This document shows, in pieces, positions 30,548-41,254 of a DNA stretch of 64,000 bases. Under the pieces are notes generated by a model. It saw only the letters and a program-made list of their open reading frames with translations, was not told where the DNA came from and did not search any database. A program made the position numbers and the translations under genes. How positions within the stretch are numbered: the stretch's first letter is position 1; each line of letters starts with the position of its first letter. Source of the DNA: Cryptomeria japonica (lineage: Eukaryota > Streptophyta > Pinopsida > Cupressales > Cupressaceae); the NCBI RefSeq assembly GCF_030272615.1, contig NC_081406.1, forward strand, positions 237,877,922 to 237,941,921, read 5' to 3'.

Positions 30548-31888
30548 TGTTGGACATTGTTGCTGCAAGGATATTTTATTGCCATTGATGTCAACATATT
30601 CTTGTTATTTATTGCTCTGGTGATTGCAGATTGGTTTATTGGGATCTTGATCCAGTGTATGGAGTACTTCTAGTATCATTATATTCTTCTATATTTGTTT
30701 TGGTGATCCAAGAAGCTTAATAGATCATATCATATGATCTGGTTTGCAATTTGTTTTCTGATCAGTGCTTTGCAGAGCTCAATAATTCCTTCGGTATTTT
30801 TCGATGTGATCAAATCTTGAGCTGATTTTTTGGGAGATTATTTGGGATTATATTTTGTATCTTCATTTCAGATGATTCATGATTTGGTGTTCCGCAAGTT
30901 ATCTTTTCTTCATGACAGTTGTTGTTGTTTGAGTATTCTTGAGGTTTAGATGTTGATCAATGAAGATTTGATAAGTGGTGTTGGTATAGTTGTTACTAAT
31001 GATCCTAACATGCTTGTTGGTGTTTCCTAATTGTGTCCTATTTGTTTTTATGATCCACATTGATTGTTGTGCAATTTCTTGGTGCTTTTACTGAACCAGT
31101 GATGTTCTTCATGATATGCGGTTTTTTGTTGGTGGTGTAGCGTGTTGCGGTTGATCTTGGCTTGATTGCCGGTGGTGATGAGCATCTGGATATTTGATTT
31201 AGGACCATGTTATATTATGTAAATTATTATATTGGTCCAATGGTCGATCTTTGTATCGTGTGATGTAATTTTCTAATTGTAAGTTGAGGGTTTAGTCGAC
31301 CTTGTTGTCAAGGTTGATGAGTTCAAAAATAGGTGGTATAGTCATGTAATTTAGGTATCAAGATTGTGTCTGCATTATCAGAGAGTGATTTATGTACGAA
31401 GAAGGGATTCATCTTTCAACGTGGTGTACTAAGAAGAGATTGGTGTTACAGTATAAACAAATGTGCTTAACTAGAAATATCATCAGGCATTTGCAGATGT
31501 TGTTATTGCAGTTCATTTGATTCCAGATTATTTTCTGATCATTTTGTATGTTAGTGAGACTTCCCTAAGGGTTTTAGCCTTCTGGGTTACTGTATCTTGA
31601 GTTTTAAGCTCTAGACAATGTACCTGAATGCTAATACATTCCCCATTGTAATATTTACACATACTACTATAGAGTATCATCTTAATATGGGTAGGTTACC
31701 ATAGTAGTTTTTCCCTTAACCAAGTTTTCCATGTCAAAATCTTGGTGTTGTGTGTTGTGTTATCTATTTGATTATCTTTTTTGTTGTTGTTGTTTACCGG
31801 ATTTGTATTTGTGGTTGAGTCTGTTAATCCAGTGAAAATTGATTCACCACCTCCCCCTCTCAGTTTTCCTTCATTGTTGTTGCCAATA
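30548..31888 (+). repeat. 3' LTR of element E
   Basis: The 1,341-bp LTR starts TGTTGGACATTG and ends GTTGCCAATA (final CA decayed to TA). It is directly followed by the target duplication GACAA. The conserved block appears as ACCATAGTAGTTTTTCCC near 31700. Confidence 0.9.
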
Positions 31889-32405
31889 GACAAAAGGTAT
31901 GATCTTTGTAGAGTGCTTCTCAATGAGTTAATGAGCAACCTGAAGAAGATAAAATAAGATAAGAAACATGTCTTCACGTTTGGATCCCTAATTGTTTGTT
32001 TAGTGCTTTACTTCATAAATGAGATCCCCTAGAATTGGTAAAGTCCAATGGGCTTATGATAAGTTGGCATCCATGCAAATCAAGGAAGGATTAATAGGTT
32101 TGGATGACTATGTAATGCAAAAATCAGCTTTATGGGGCCATTTCAAAACTTTCCAAGTGGCTATGAAAAACAGAGAGAGAATTCCTAAAGAGATAGTAAA
32201 AAAGTATGAGAAAATTATTTGTCTTATGGTTTATGAGGATCAGTGTCATATGGAGGAAGTTGAGCCAAGAACTATCTGGATCATGCCCATGGGGTATGAG
32301 GTAGATGCAGTCACACTTGATGCATATTCTTAACACCTGTAAGTCAACTGGTGGACCAGAAAGAAGAGAGATTTAGCATTTTCCAAGAGAAGGATCTGGA
32401 CTTGC
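31889..32405 (+). pseudogene. Element A ORF2, continuation after element E
   Basis: This continues the frame broken at 17322: YDLCRVLLNELMSNLKKIK, VFTFGSLIVCLVLYF, WGHFKTFQVAMKNRERIP, then EPRTIWIMPMGYEVDAVTLD. It matches ORF2 of D (CEWLKDELIDNLGKIKKD, PRTIWVTEMGYETDD) and of B (WGYFKDFQKIMHDRERI, PRNLWVMPMGYEV). Two stops and a frameshift interrupt it near 31956, 32027 and 32330. Homology ends around 32405 (FSIFQEKDLDLHKKL), where gypsy protease sequence starts. Confidence 0.78.
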
Positions 32406-32970
32406 ATAAGAAGTTGAAAAGAAGAAGAGTGTTGATAGATGGTTGAGTTGGTCTAAATATATGCACTCTCAATCCGGTTAAAGAATTAGGCTATTCACAT
32501 AATCACATTGATCTTACCAAAAGAATAAATATTAAACCATATGATGATGAGGAACACCCATCAAAAGGAGTGGTTACTCTACCTATTCAAGTGGGACCTG
32601 TCAATACTAATGTCACATTCCAAGTCCTAGATTGAGAACTAGGATACAACATGCTACTAGGTCACCCATGGATACACGCCATGCAATCTGTGTCGTCAAT
32701 TTTTCATCAATGTGTTAAGTTTCCCTATAATGACATTAATATCTCAATACAAGGTGATCCAAACCCATTCAAACACTACAATTTCTTAAGAGAAAGCACT
32801 GACAAACAATTCCCTATCAATCAATTAGCTGCTCCCACCTCACAAATGGGATCCTTGAAAATTTTAGATACACGAGCATCATCATCTTGCACCCCTATAG
32901 CACCACCCCTACAAATCAAGGATGAAGGGTGTGGAGAAAATTATTATTCTAGAACACTATCTACTGGATA
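32406..32970 (+). pseudogene. Ty3/gypsy aspartic protease region (element F)
   Basis: The retropepsin active-site region reads VLIDG-stop-VGLNICTL, where Asp-Gly is kept and the next Gly codon is TGA. VTLPIQVGPVNTNVTFQVLD, the closing MLLGHPWIHAMQSV and QCVKFPYNDINISI follow. It would cleave the polyprotein. A stop also lies at 32634. Motif spacing and MLLGHPWIH identify the gypsy, not copia, type. Confidence 0.82.
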
Positions 32971-33828
32971 GTTGTCTCTATCTCCTAGGTCCTTTGGGAA
33001 AGCACCACCAAATCCAACAAGGCAAGACAAATGAAAAGAAATAATCAGGTATTTAGAATCTTTTTCACTTGTGAGATGGGGAGAGATAAATGAGGACTCT
33101 TTGGAGGAAGATGTTAATAACTGGCTATATAGAGAAGAGGAAGACAGCCCCGCAATCAAACCTCCCTTAGATCAGTATGGAAATGGCTTCAAAGTATTGC
33201 AAATGAATGGTTACAATGGAACAATAGGCCTAGCAACAAAGGGTCAAGGAATCATAGAACTAATATTACCTTCAAAAAATACAAGGAATAAAGGCCTGGG
33301 ATATGGAAATATGACACAAAGATCAACACCTAGGAAAGACACCCCAATTATATTGAATATGCCTACTCCAATAGCACCCAATCATACTAGAGTAATTACT
33401 GATCTAGAATCTTCTAGTCAAAACAACTTTTCAATAATTGTGTTTACACCATCATCACATGTAAATGTGATAACACAAACCAGCATAGCACCTGGTGAAA
33501 ATTAAAGTGTAGAGCTCACACCTTAATCTCACGCTGAGGTGTTAATGGAAACTGGTATAGCACTAGCATGTGACTTAGATATCACAAGACTAGAACCTCT
33601 CATCCAACAGATGAGTGCCATATTGATAACAGGAGAAGGATCAACAAGTCAGAGAAAAATTTCACTAATCATCAATGTTGCAAAAACTTCACTTCCTCCC
33701 ATCAAGAAAATTGAAGAACCTTATGAAGAAGGAACAAACATATACACATATGTTGAAATAGAAACTGATTCCCATGTGGTGTAGGAGCACCTTGCAAGAT
33801 TTGAAGAAAATTTGAGCAATGAAGGCTC
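32971..33828 (+). pseudogene. Gypsy linker between protease and RT (element F)
   Basis: The stretch contains two open pieces (33071-33505 and 33539-33784). One has a Gly-rich motif of G-patch appearance (TKGQGIIELI followed by KGLGYG). Acidic segments surround it. Such linkers occur in some plant gypsy polyproteins; the function here is unknown. Confidence 0.6.
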
Positions 33829-35370
33829 TTAGAAGTGTTTATAGGTTCTTTGAATAATTTTATGTTACAATAAGGTCTTTCAATACCATTTGAGTTGTTT
33901 TGATTAGCCATGTAAGGCTTTGATGTCATTTTGTAGTGTGAACTCCATAGGACCTATTTCGTCAACCATGGTCAAATGACATCCAACATGCCTAAATGAG
34001 GCAAGAAATGTATTTTGGCTTCTATGTGGCCTATTTTTCAAGTTTATGATGTGTCCTAATAGGTTACATAAGCAAAATTCATAGGTTGTGAATTTTTTGC
34101 AAAGTTGTCAAGCTGGATGACAACTTTTGTTATCACTTTGTAACTAATCTCCCTGCAACGACTACCTAATTCAAATTTTAGTTGGATTTAGTTGATGAGG
34201 TTGGATAAAGCTTGTTTAATATTTGGAGGTTGAGAAGAATGATGATTATGAATTTTGGTTGTAAGACAGTGATCAAATTTCAATAAACACTCAGAAATTT
34301 CCATAAATCTGTTGTAACAGTGCTATGTACGGCCATATTACGGACCCCATGTGAAATATAAATTATTTACTTGAGTATACATACATGTTTATGATCATTT
34401 GGATTTGATTTGGCAGGAACATATTGTGTAATAAGGAAGATATCTGCATTTTTGTAATAGGCAGTCTGAAAACCCTCCAAAACTAGGGTTTCTAAGGAAA
34501 TATCTTCTTAACCCCACATTCCTCTAGCCAAATTGGCTCAAAATGTGAGGAATGGGAGGGGAAAAAAATTACATTAAGATTCCTTAAGTTTCCGAGTGGG
34601 CCATTGAACTGGTGGAATTTGGGATCATGCCCTAGGTTAGGCATCCTCATGTGACTAGCTTGTTTAACTGCTAAAAATTGTGCAGGGGGTAAAACTAAGT
34701 GTGTTAGACCCTATATGACTATTTATTTAATGTTTTGGGATGTATTAAAACCTATTCCAAGCATTAGTGTCATTGTACTAGGCCATTGGTATGTGGTTGC
34801 TTTGCAAAAGTGGCCTAAAAGCCCTTTTAACCATCCTGTAGCAACAGTGTTTGACCCATCAAATGCAAGAGTTGGGTTCTAAGTTTTGGCAGTTTTTTGT
34901 GTCATCATTGGAGGAATAAAAAAGTGTCAATATTATTTGGTATCATGAGGAGGATTTCCAATTTCTGCCTTAAAAGTCAAAATAGGGCTACTAGGAGTAG
35001 GCGTCTTGTTGAGGGCGGCCATTTTTATTACATCTGTACAAACAAAAGGGTGTTGTTTGGGTTGTAATCAGTGTTCCTTGTATTAGTCAAGTGGTTATAT
35101 AGGGTCCATACCTATTTTAAATGTTGGTTGTATTGTAAACCAAGTAGCCATAGGTGGCGATAGGAGAGTTGGTGTCAAGAATAGTTTTGATGTGAGAAGT
35201 TGTATCTCCATGAGTAGTTCATGGATATAGTGGGGTCCCATTAAGAAAAGGAGAGTGTAGAGGAGTCCTTTCATGTTGCTATCAAAATTTTCCAAGAATC
35301 CATGTGCATGTTGAGACCTTAGTTGAGGGTCTAGTGGATTGAGTTTGTGTGAGAAGCCTTTGTTCCTCAG
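33829..35370. other. Unassigned 1.5-kb segment inside gypsy fragment F
   Basis: Gypsy-like protein sequence stops near 33828 and resumes just after 35370. GGCTC occurs at both sides (33824-33828 and 35371-35375), which could be a target duplication. The segment has no ORF of note, no TG/CA LTR ends and no terminal inverted repeats visible to me. It might be a non-autonomous DNA element or an unrelated repeat. Confidence 0.4.
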
Positions 35371-36835
35371 GGCTCTACATCACCATGAATATGAATGGAT
35401 GTCTCCCCATATCAGCAACAACTATGCAGTAGATGTCTTATGACCATCAACTACCTATTTAAAATGGTATCATTTATGAAGATGAGGTAATATATGCCAA
35501 TTCCTGGAGGCACCATTTTGATACCAGACCATATATGATATCAATAGCACCCCATTCTGATGAAGGTAGATACCTTTGCCTAATGTATCCACATCTGATA
35601 GACTAGGGGAAACAAGAAAAACCACACCTATATTGGTTCAAAAATGATAAGGCTATAACATAATTCTTGGGTGCATGAGAAGGATTAGCATATGGAGACC
35701 ATAAAGCTATGTTTTCAATTGACATAGATAGAACTGCATATTTTGGAGAGGCAAGTTCATCCTCCACTCAAGAAGACCCTGAAGAACATGAAGATGCATG
35801 CAAAGGTATATTGGCTGATCTCCCAATTGATCAAGAAAGATCAGCATTGTTGGTAGAGAAGACAGAAGAAGTCAACATTGGGTATGCCAAAACACTATGC
35901 AAGATACACTTGGCCCAATCTTTAAGACCTAAGGAAAAGGAGAAATTTATCCAATTCTCTAAACAAAGGCCAATAAATTTTTCTTGGTCATATGTTGACA
36001 TGCCAGGGATAGATTTGAAGCTTGTTCTACATCATTTCCCATTGTTGTCAAGTGCAAACCCTTACAAACAAAAACTCTAGAAAATGCTTCCACAAATAGC
36101 CTTTTTATTAAAAGTAGAATTATAGAAACTCCTAGATGTGGGCTTGATCAGGCCCATAGACTATGTATAATGGATCTCCAATTTGGTGCTAGTGACTAAA
36201 CCTATTAGGGGCATTAGAATATGCACTAATTTCAAAGACTTGAATAAGGCATGTCTAAAATATGACTTCCTTCTCCCAAAAATCAATGCGATCATAGACT
36301 TAACTGCTAGAAATACAATGCTATCATTCATGGATGGTTTCTTTGGGTATAACCAAATCACAATTGCACCAGAAGACCAACATAAAATAGCATTCACTTG
36401 TCCATGGGGGACATACTATTGAAACATGATGCCATTCAATCTAAAGAATGTTGGTGCCACTTACCAAAGGACCATGACAACTTTGTTCCATGACATGATA
36501 CATGATATCATGGAAGATTATGTTGAAGATTTGTTAGGAAAATCCAAAACTATAGAAGACCACCTTGATGTTCTTGCCAAAAATTTTAATAGGCTAGAAA
36601 ATTTAATGTCCGATTGAATCCAAAGAAGTGTTTCTTCAAGGTAATAGCTATCAAATTCTTGGGATTCATTGTATTTAATAGAGGTATTGAGGTGGATCCT
36701 GCAAAATTCAAAGCCATCCTAGAAATACCATCACCATCCACACTCAAAAAGTTGAGGATCTTTTATCCATCATTTACTAACAATTGTTTTTGGTTAATTG
36801 AGTCAAGTGATAAAAAATGATATTCTGGCATATTC
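35371..36835 (+). pseudogene. Ty3/gypsy reverse transcriptase (element F)
   Basis: A pre-RT region (YDHQLPI, WRHHFDTRPYMISIAP, AMFSIDIDRTAYFGEAS) leads to the RT core: VDMPGIDLKLVLHHFPL, TKPIRGIRICTNFKDLNKAC, MDGFFGYNQITIAPEDQHK, FTCPWGTYY, and the active-site box YVEDLL at 36519-36536. The first Asp of the usual YVDD is Glu here. NPKKCFFKV and GIEVDPAKFKAI close the palm and thumb. Frameshifts and stops lie near 36079, 36125, 36421 and 36615. RNase H and integrase do not follow. Confidence 0.85.
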
Positions 36836-36978
36836 AAAAAGATTGACTAAACTTCATCATCTTGCATTTATTATTATTTATCATATAGTGGCATTCATTA
36901 TCATATTATCATTAGTACCATTCATTATCATTTAGTTGCATTCATTATTAGTTATATTGACATTTGTCAATTATATTC
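36836..36978 (+). repeat. CATTATCATTA-rich simple repeat left of element G
   Basis: Variants of CATTCATTATCAT recur about four times. A matching CATTCATTATCATATAGG begins right of element G at 49063, so the two sides were once contiguous. Confidence 0.6.
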
Positions 36979-38320
36979 TGTTAACCTTAGAGGATCCAGT
37001 TAATACTGAGAGGGGGGTTGAATTAGTATTAACAACAAATTCAAATTTGAAACTCAACATTATAAAACTTTCACCAAATCAAACAATAACCATCAACAAA
37101 ACCATTTACTATTACCGATATCTATTGATAATCATCTGCTAATCTGATTTATCAAGTCTTCACATTAAGTGTTCATTAACCATGCATTAACTAAAAATAA
37201 AACATAATAGCACATAAAAACATTCACCGTATGAACACAATGTTTTTCACGTGGAAACCCAAATAGGGAAAAAACACGGTGGGAATTGGTACCCAAAAAA
37301 ATTGTGCACTCTTTCGGAATGTGCCCTATTAGGAGCTTACAAATATGCCTTGTTAGGAGAAGACCTTGTTAAAAGTCACCCAATTAAGGGATTTGGATGA
37401 TGAGACCTGTGAGGAGCTTTGACCTATTAGGATCAACCTCGCAAGAGGATTTAGAACTCAGATGTTGAGACACCTTGTTAGGGGATTTACAATGTAAGGA
37501 ATGTTAGGACCTACCCGGTTAAGGGATTTTGACTGCTGCAACTGTTAGGGAATAATAGTGAATTATCTGGGTATAGCACTTAACTGCTTGCTTGATCAAA
37601 TCCAATTCTGCTCCAAATCTGCTACACTCTGGCAAATCTCGCACTTTGGTTCGGCTTCACACTTTCTCAAAATGACTGACACAACAAACATCAACTAAAT
37701 CGACATAAATAACCTTTACAACTAGGTCGGTTACTAAACCCTAGATACATCAATAATTTACAATACCAATCATCTCAGATCATATCAAATCATCATACAG
37801 ATCATTACAACATTTTATTAGACAATATCAAGTGTTAAGTGATCGTAAATCATCACAGTAACTCGATTTGATAAAAATCCAAACCCTTAGAACACTCTTC
37901 TAAGCACTTCATTATTTCCCAATAAATTCCATCTTCAAATGCGCCAAAATAGCAATTCATCCATCTACACAGGTTGTGCCACATCACCTCAAATATTTGA
38001 ACTTGATGTAGATCACCGTCAAACCAAAAATCATTACTGGTTAAGAGAATTCTTTACCGGTCCTTAAACCCTTCTTAAACCCTAGCAAAAATACAATAGA
38101 AATCATAAACATGACTTCCGGTAACCAAAACATGATGTGGTTCTGGTCAGATACATATTACAATGATACAAACTCACATTCCAAACTGCAACACTATAAT
38201 TATCACCAATCACCAGATCTAATCAAAACATTTCCTCATTTACCAGTTAAGGTCCTAATTCCTAGTTTCTTGTTTCTTTACCAGAAAGCTCTCTCTAGTA
38301 GACCAAAAAGACTAAGATGA
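36979..38320 (-). repeat. 3' LTR of element G, promoter-side end deleted
   Basis: On the plus strand it begins TGTTAACC with the C-run block (GAGAGGGGGG, minus-strand end). It holds the conserved block ACGTGGAAACCCAAATAGGG at 37249-37268 and a GTTAGGAG/GTTAAGGG array at 37325-37550. It matches 48073-48891 and then breaks at 38320 directly into RT-side coding sequence. About 170 bp of LTR are missing. Confidence 0.85.
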
Positions 38321-39640
38321 TTGTTCCTTTCAAGTACCAGAATATCCTTTTCACCACTACCAAGTGATTCTCCTTGGGATCCTTCTGAAATCTAGCAACC
38401 AAACCAACAACATGTATAATATCAGGCCTACTGTGAACAGCATAATGCAACTTACCAATCATGGACCTGTATTCTATTTCATCAACAGAGGGTGAATCAT
38501 CTTATTTAGACAATTTACAACCTATCACCGTCGGAGTACCAACTGGTTTACAATCCTCCATGCCAAATTTTTCAACACTTTCTTTACATACTTACTCTGA
38601 CAGATAAGTATTCCACCATCTGATTTCTAGACCTACAACCCAATGAAAAACTTAATCTCACCAATAAGAGACATCTCAAATTATTTCTTCATCTCCTCAG
38701 CAAAATCCATACATAAATCATCATCTCCTCAGCAAAATCCATACATAAATCATCATCACCTCCAAAAATTATTTCATCTACAAATACTTCAGCTATCAAC
38801 ACTCTATCTCCATCAGTCTTAAGATATATGTTATTGTCCTAACTTGTATGCTAGAATCCTATCTTGATCAGGTGTGCATGAAATTTTTCATACCATTCTC
38901 TTAGTGTTTTCTTCAATCCATACAGTGCCTTATGTAACATGCAAACCATATCTTTATCCTCAGACAAAGAAAATCCATCCAGTTGTTCTATGTACACTTC
39001 TTCCTTAAGGATGCCAATAAGAAAAGCATATTTAACATCCATCTGGTAGACCTTAAAGCCTTTGAATACAACATAAGCAAGTAACATTCTTACTCCTTCC
39101 AATATTTCCACTGGTGCAAAGTTTTATCCATAATCCTCACAACCTTGCCTTCTTCGTTCAACTTGTTTCTAAAGACTCATTTAGTGCCAATCACATTCTT
39201 GTCTTCCAGTCTAGGAACAATTGTTTGTGTCTTGTTCTTCTCTATCTGATCCAATTCCTCATTCATAGCATTAAACCAATCATCATCCTTCAATGCCTCT
39301 CTTACTTTTTTAGGCTCAATAGTTGAAATGAGATAGGAGTTTTCTCTGATTTCCCTTCTTGTTTGTACACCAGCATTTTTATCTCCAGTAATTTGGTCTT
39401 TTGAATAATTCAGTCTAACATATCTTGGTATTACCGGTTCTAGTGTTGTGCCTTCTGCTTCATGTTCTTCATCTTCGTCATCACTTTCTTTATTTACCAG
39501 TTGAGCACCTATTTCTGCATCTTCTAGCTCATCATTCTTTCGCACTTCCAGTTCAATAAACACAAGTTTTTTTTCATCTTTCTCAGGTTCAGATCTGCTG
39601 GTCTCATCAGATTTCTTAGAGAGTTCATCTACCTTCACAT
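38321..39640 (-). pseudogene. Element G reverse transcriptase
   Basis: The minus-strand copia RT starts with the pre-RT segment (NEELDQIEKNKTQTIVPR), then MDVKYAFLIGILKEEVYIEQLDGF, ALYGLKKT and the active-site box EVFVDEIIFGG, where the second Asp of VDD is Glu. The thumb reads KFGMEDCKPVGTPTV. The sequence ends at YLKGTI at the deletion junction 38320, so RNase H is absent. A 32-bp tandem duplication (38690-38753) adds a frameshift. The Asp and Glu changes are visible in codons GAT and GAA. Confidence 0.82.
38690..38753. repeat. 32-bp tandem duplication in G RT
   Basis: A unit beginning CATCTCCTCAGCAAAATCC occurs twice back to back (38690-38721, 38722-38753), identical. 32 is not a multiple of three, so the copy shifts the frame. 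Confidence 0.9.
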
Positions 39641-40409
39641 TTGCACTCTCAATGATTTTTTTGTTCTCTTGTTATAACATTTGAAAGCCTTACTCCTTGT
39701 AGAGTAACCAAGAAAAATAACTTCATCACACTTTCCATCAAACTTTCCAGTGAAATCAACATATTTAATGAAACATTTACTCCCAAAAATTTTAAAGTTA
39801 CTTACATTAGGAGTATTGCCATGCCATAATTTATAAGGTGTTTTATTGTTACCTCTCTTGACAAGTACTTGGTTCAAAGTGTAAACAGTAGTGCTAAGTT
39901 ACTAACTGCTTCTCTCCAAAACATTTTCAGTACTTCACCTTGAATCAACATGGTTCTAGCAACTTCAAAAATTGTTCTATTCCTTCTCTCTATTATCCCA
40001 TTTTGTTGTAGATTTCTAGAAGCTGACATCGGCCTCTTGATTCCATGTTCATCACAGAACTTCACAAACTCATCAGAAGTAAATTCTCTAGCCCGGTCAT
40101 ATCTCAAACATTTCAAATTTTTCTCAGTTTCTTTCTCAACTAAATATTTGAATGCTTTGAATTTACTAAATGCCTCGGACTTTTCTCTTAGAAAACTTAC
40201 ACACATCATCTTGGAAAAATTATCAGTGAAAATCATGAAATATCTATCACCATAATAGCTCTTAGTCCTCATATGACCACAAAGATCAGTATGAACCAAA
40301 TCTAGAATATTTACTGAAGAGAAAGACTTACTCTTAAAAGATATAGAAGTCATCTTACCCATCTGACAATCCTTACATAACACATTATCTTATTTAACAA
40401 GCTGGGGCA
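39641..40409 (-). pseudogene. Element G integrase
   Basis: The minus-strand frame 40383-39874 is open for 169 codons: CKDCQMGKMTSISF (zinc region), DLVHTDLCG (first acidic residue), FTDNFSKMM, CLRYDRAREFTSDEF (second acidic residue), and QQNGIIERRNRTIFEVART (Glu). The next frame (39877-39635) has NKTPYKLWHGNTPNVSNFKIFG. The H insertion separates this from the GAG-pre-integrase part at 47023. It is better preserved than the integrases of E and K. Confidence 0.87.
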
Positions 40410-41183
40410 TGTTGGCATTGCACACTCCAATGAGAATTGTAGGTGATTGAAGGTATTGTCATTGATGGCAACCTTGCAATCTTATGGCACCAGCAGGCAC
40501 TGGCACCAGTAGACTCTACACCGGTAGATAGTTCACTGGCAGCGACAAGGATGTTTACTGGCACCCTAGCCGACATAACTTTTTTTATTGTTTATTGTAA
40601 TTAATTGTAATATCTTTTTGTAAGTTGACATGGCATATTGTAATAAGACTCATATATAAGTATGAGATCTTGTAGATCATTTTGTAGAGAGATGATAAGA
40701 TGGATATGTAAAGCGAATACTAAGGCAGATCTTGTAGAAAGGTTTATGGTTATTGTATGAGCTTCAACCGGTACTGAACCTGGCATAGTAGATGCTTTTT
40801 GTAGCAATACATTATATTGGATTCTCATAATCCATTTTGTAAGTCAGTGAGACTTCCTTTTGTATTTGAGCAGTGAGCTCTAGGCAGTTGGCCTTCCTGC
40901 ATGTGTAGGTACACTATTGTAAGTAATATACATTCATTGGCCAGTGAGTGAATATTATGGGTCACAAATACCACTGAGGTTTTTCCCACACCGGGTTTCC
41001 TTGCCAAAAATCTTGTGTTATGGTGTGCTTTCTATGTTGTGTTTATTGTTCATATTTATTGCATTAATTCTTGTTTACCGGTACATTGTTTTGGAATGCA
41101 AATTACTTAATAAGGTAAGAAAATCTATAAACTAGTTAGATACTAATTCACCCCCCCTCTCAGTATCTTTGAGAATCCTAACA
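40410..41183 (+). repeat. 5' LTR of element H
   Basis: The 774-bp LTR runs TGTTGGCATTGC...CCTAACA. Differences from the 3' copy are mostly transitions, several inside CCGG contexts (for example CACCAGCAGGCACTGG here and CACCGGTAGGCACCGG in the mate). The conserved block CCACTGAGGTTTTTCCC lies near 40972. Confidence 0.93.
40653..40660 (+). promoter_or_regulatory. Probable TATA box in H LTR
   Basis: TATATAAG lies in ACTCATATATAAGTATGAG, with an identical copy in the 3' LTR at 46492-46499. In D's 5' LTR the same site is at the edge of the 74-bp deletion. Confidence 0.55.
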
Positions 41184-41198
41184 ATTGGTATCAGAGCC
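41184..41198 (+). promoter_or_regulatory. Primer binding site of element H
   Basis: ATTGGTATCAGAGCC follows the LTR, identical to D and a perfect initiator-Met tRNA match. Confidence 0.9.
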
Positions 41199-41254
41199 TG
41201 GTCCTCTATTTTCAAAAGCCTAATAGCTTGAGGGAGATTTTGACACCGGTACAG

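Larger units (their letters stand above)
17323..31888 (+). mobile_element. Element E: copia element inserted in ORF2 of element A
   Basis: The 5' LTR fragment (17323 to about 18460) and complete 3' LTR (30548-31888) are clearly related copies. They flank a pol region (27657-30259) and the nested elements C and D. The duplication GACAA is perfect at 17318-17322 and 31889-31893. E lacks the end of its 5' LTR, primer site, gag and protease, which went with a deletion that also removed half of element C. Orientation is the same as A. Confidence 0.88.
7311..32405 (+). mobile_element. Element A: pol-less LTR element, split by B and E
   Basis: Element A survives as three pieces: 7311-7531 (LTR tail, primer site, gag start), 15209-17322 (rest of gag, spacer, start of ORF2) and 31889 to about 32405 (more ORF2). 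Element B occupies the first gap and element E the second. Removing them rejoins homologous protein reading frames at both places and leaves 5-bp duplications. A is truncated by X at its 5' side and by gypsy fragment F at its 3' side, so its 3' LTR is lost. It is the oldest traceable layer of this nest. Confidence 0.8.
32406..36835 (+). mobile_element. Element F: Ty3/gypsy fragment (protease to reverse transcriptase)
   Basis: The gypsy order protease, linker with a Gly-rich motif, then RT on the plus strand is clear. The fragment has no LTR, gag, RNase H or integrase. It abuts ORF2 of element A on the left and a CATTAT-rich tract on the right. A 1.5-kb segment of unknown origin (33829-35370) interrupts it. 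All domains carry stops. Confidence 0.82.
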
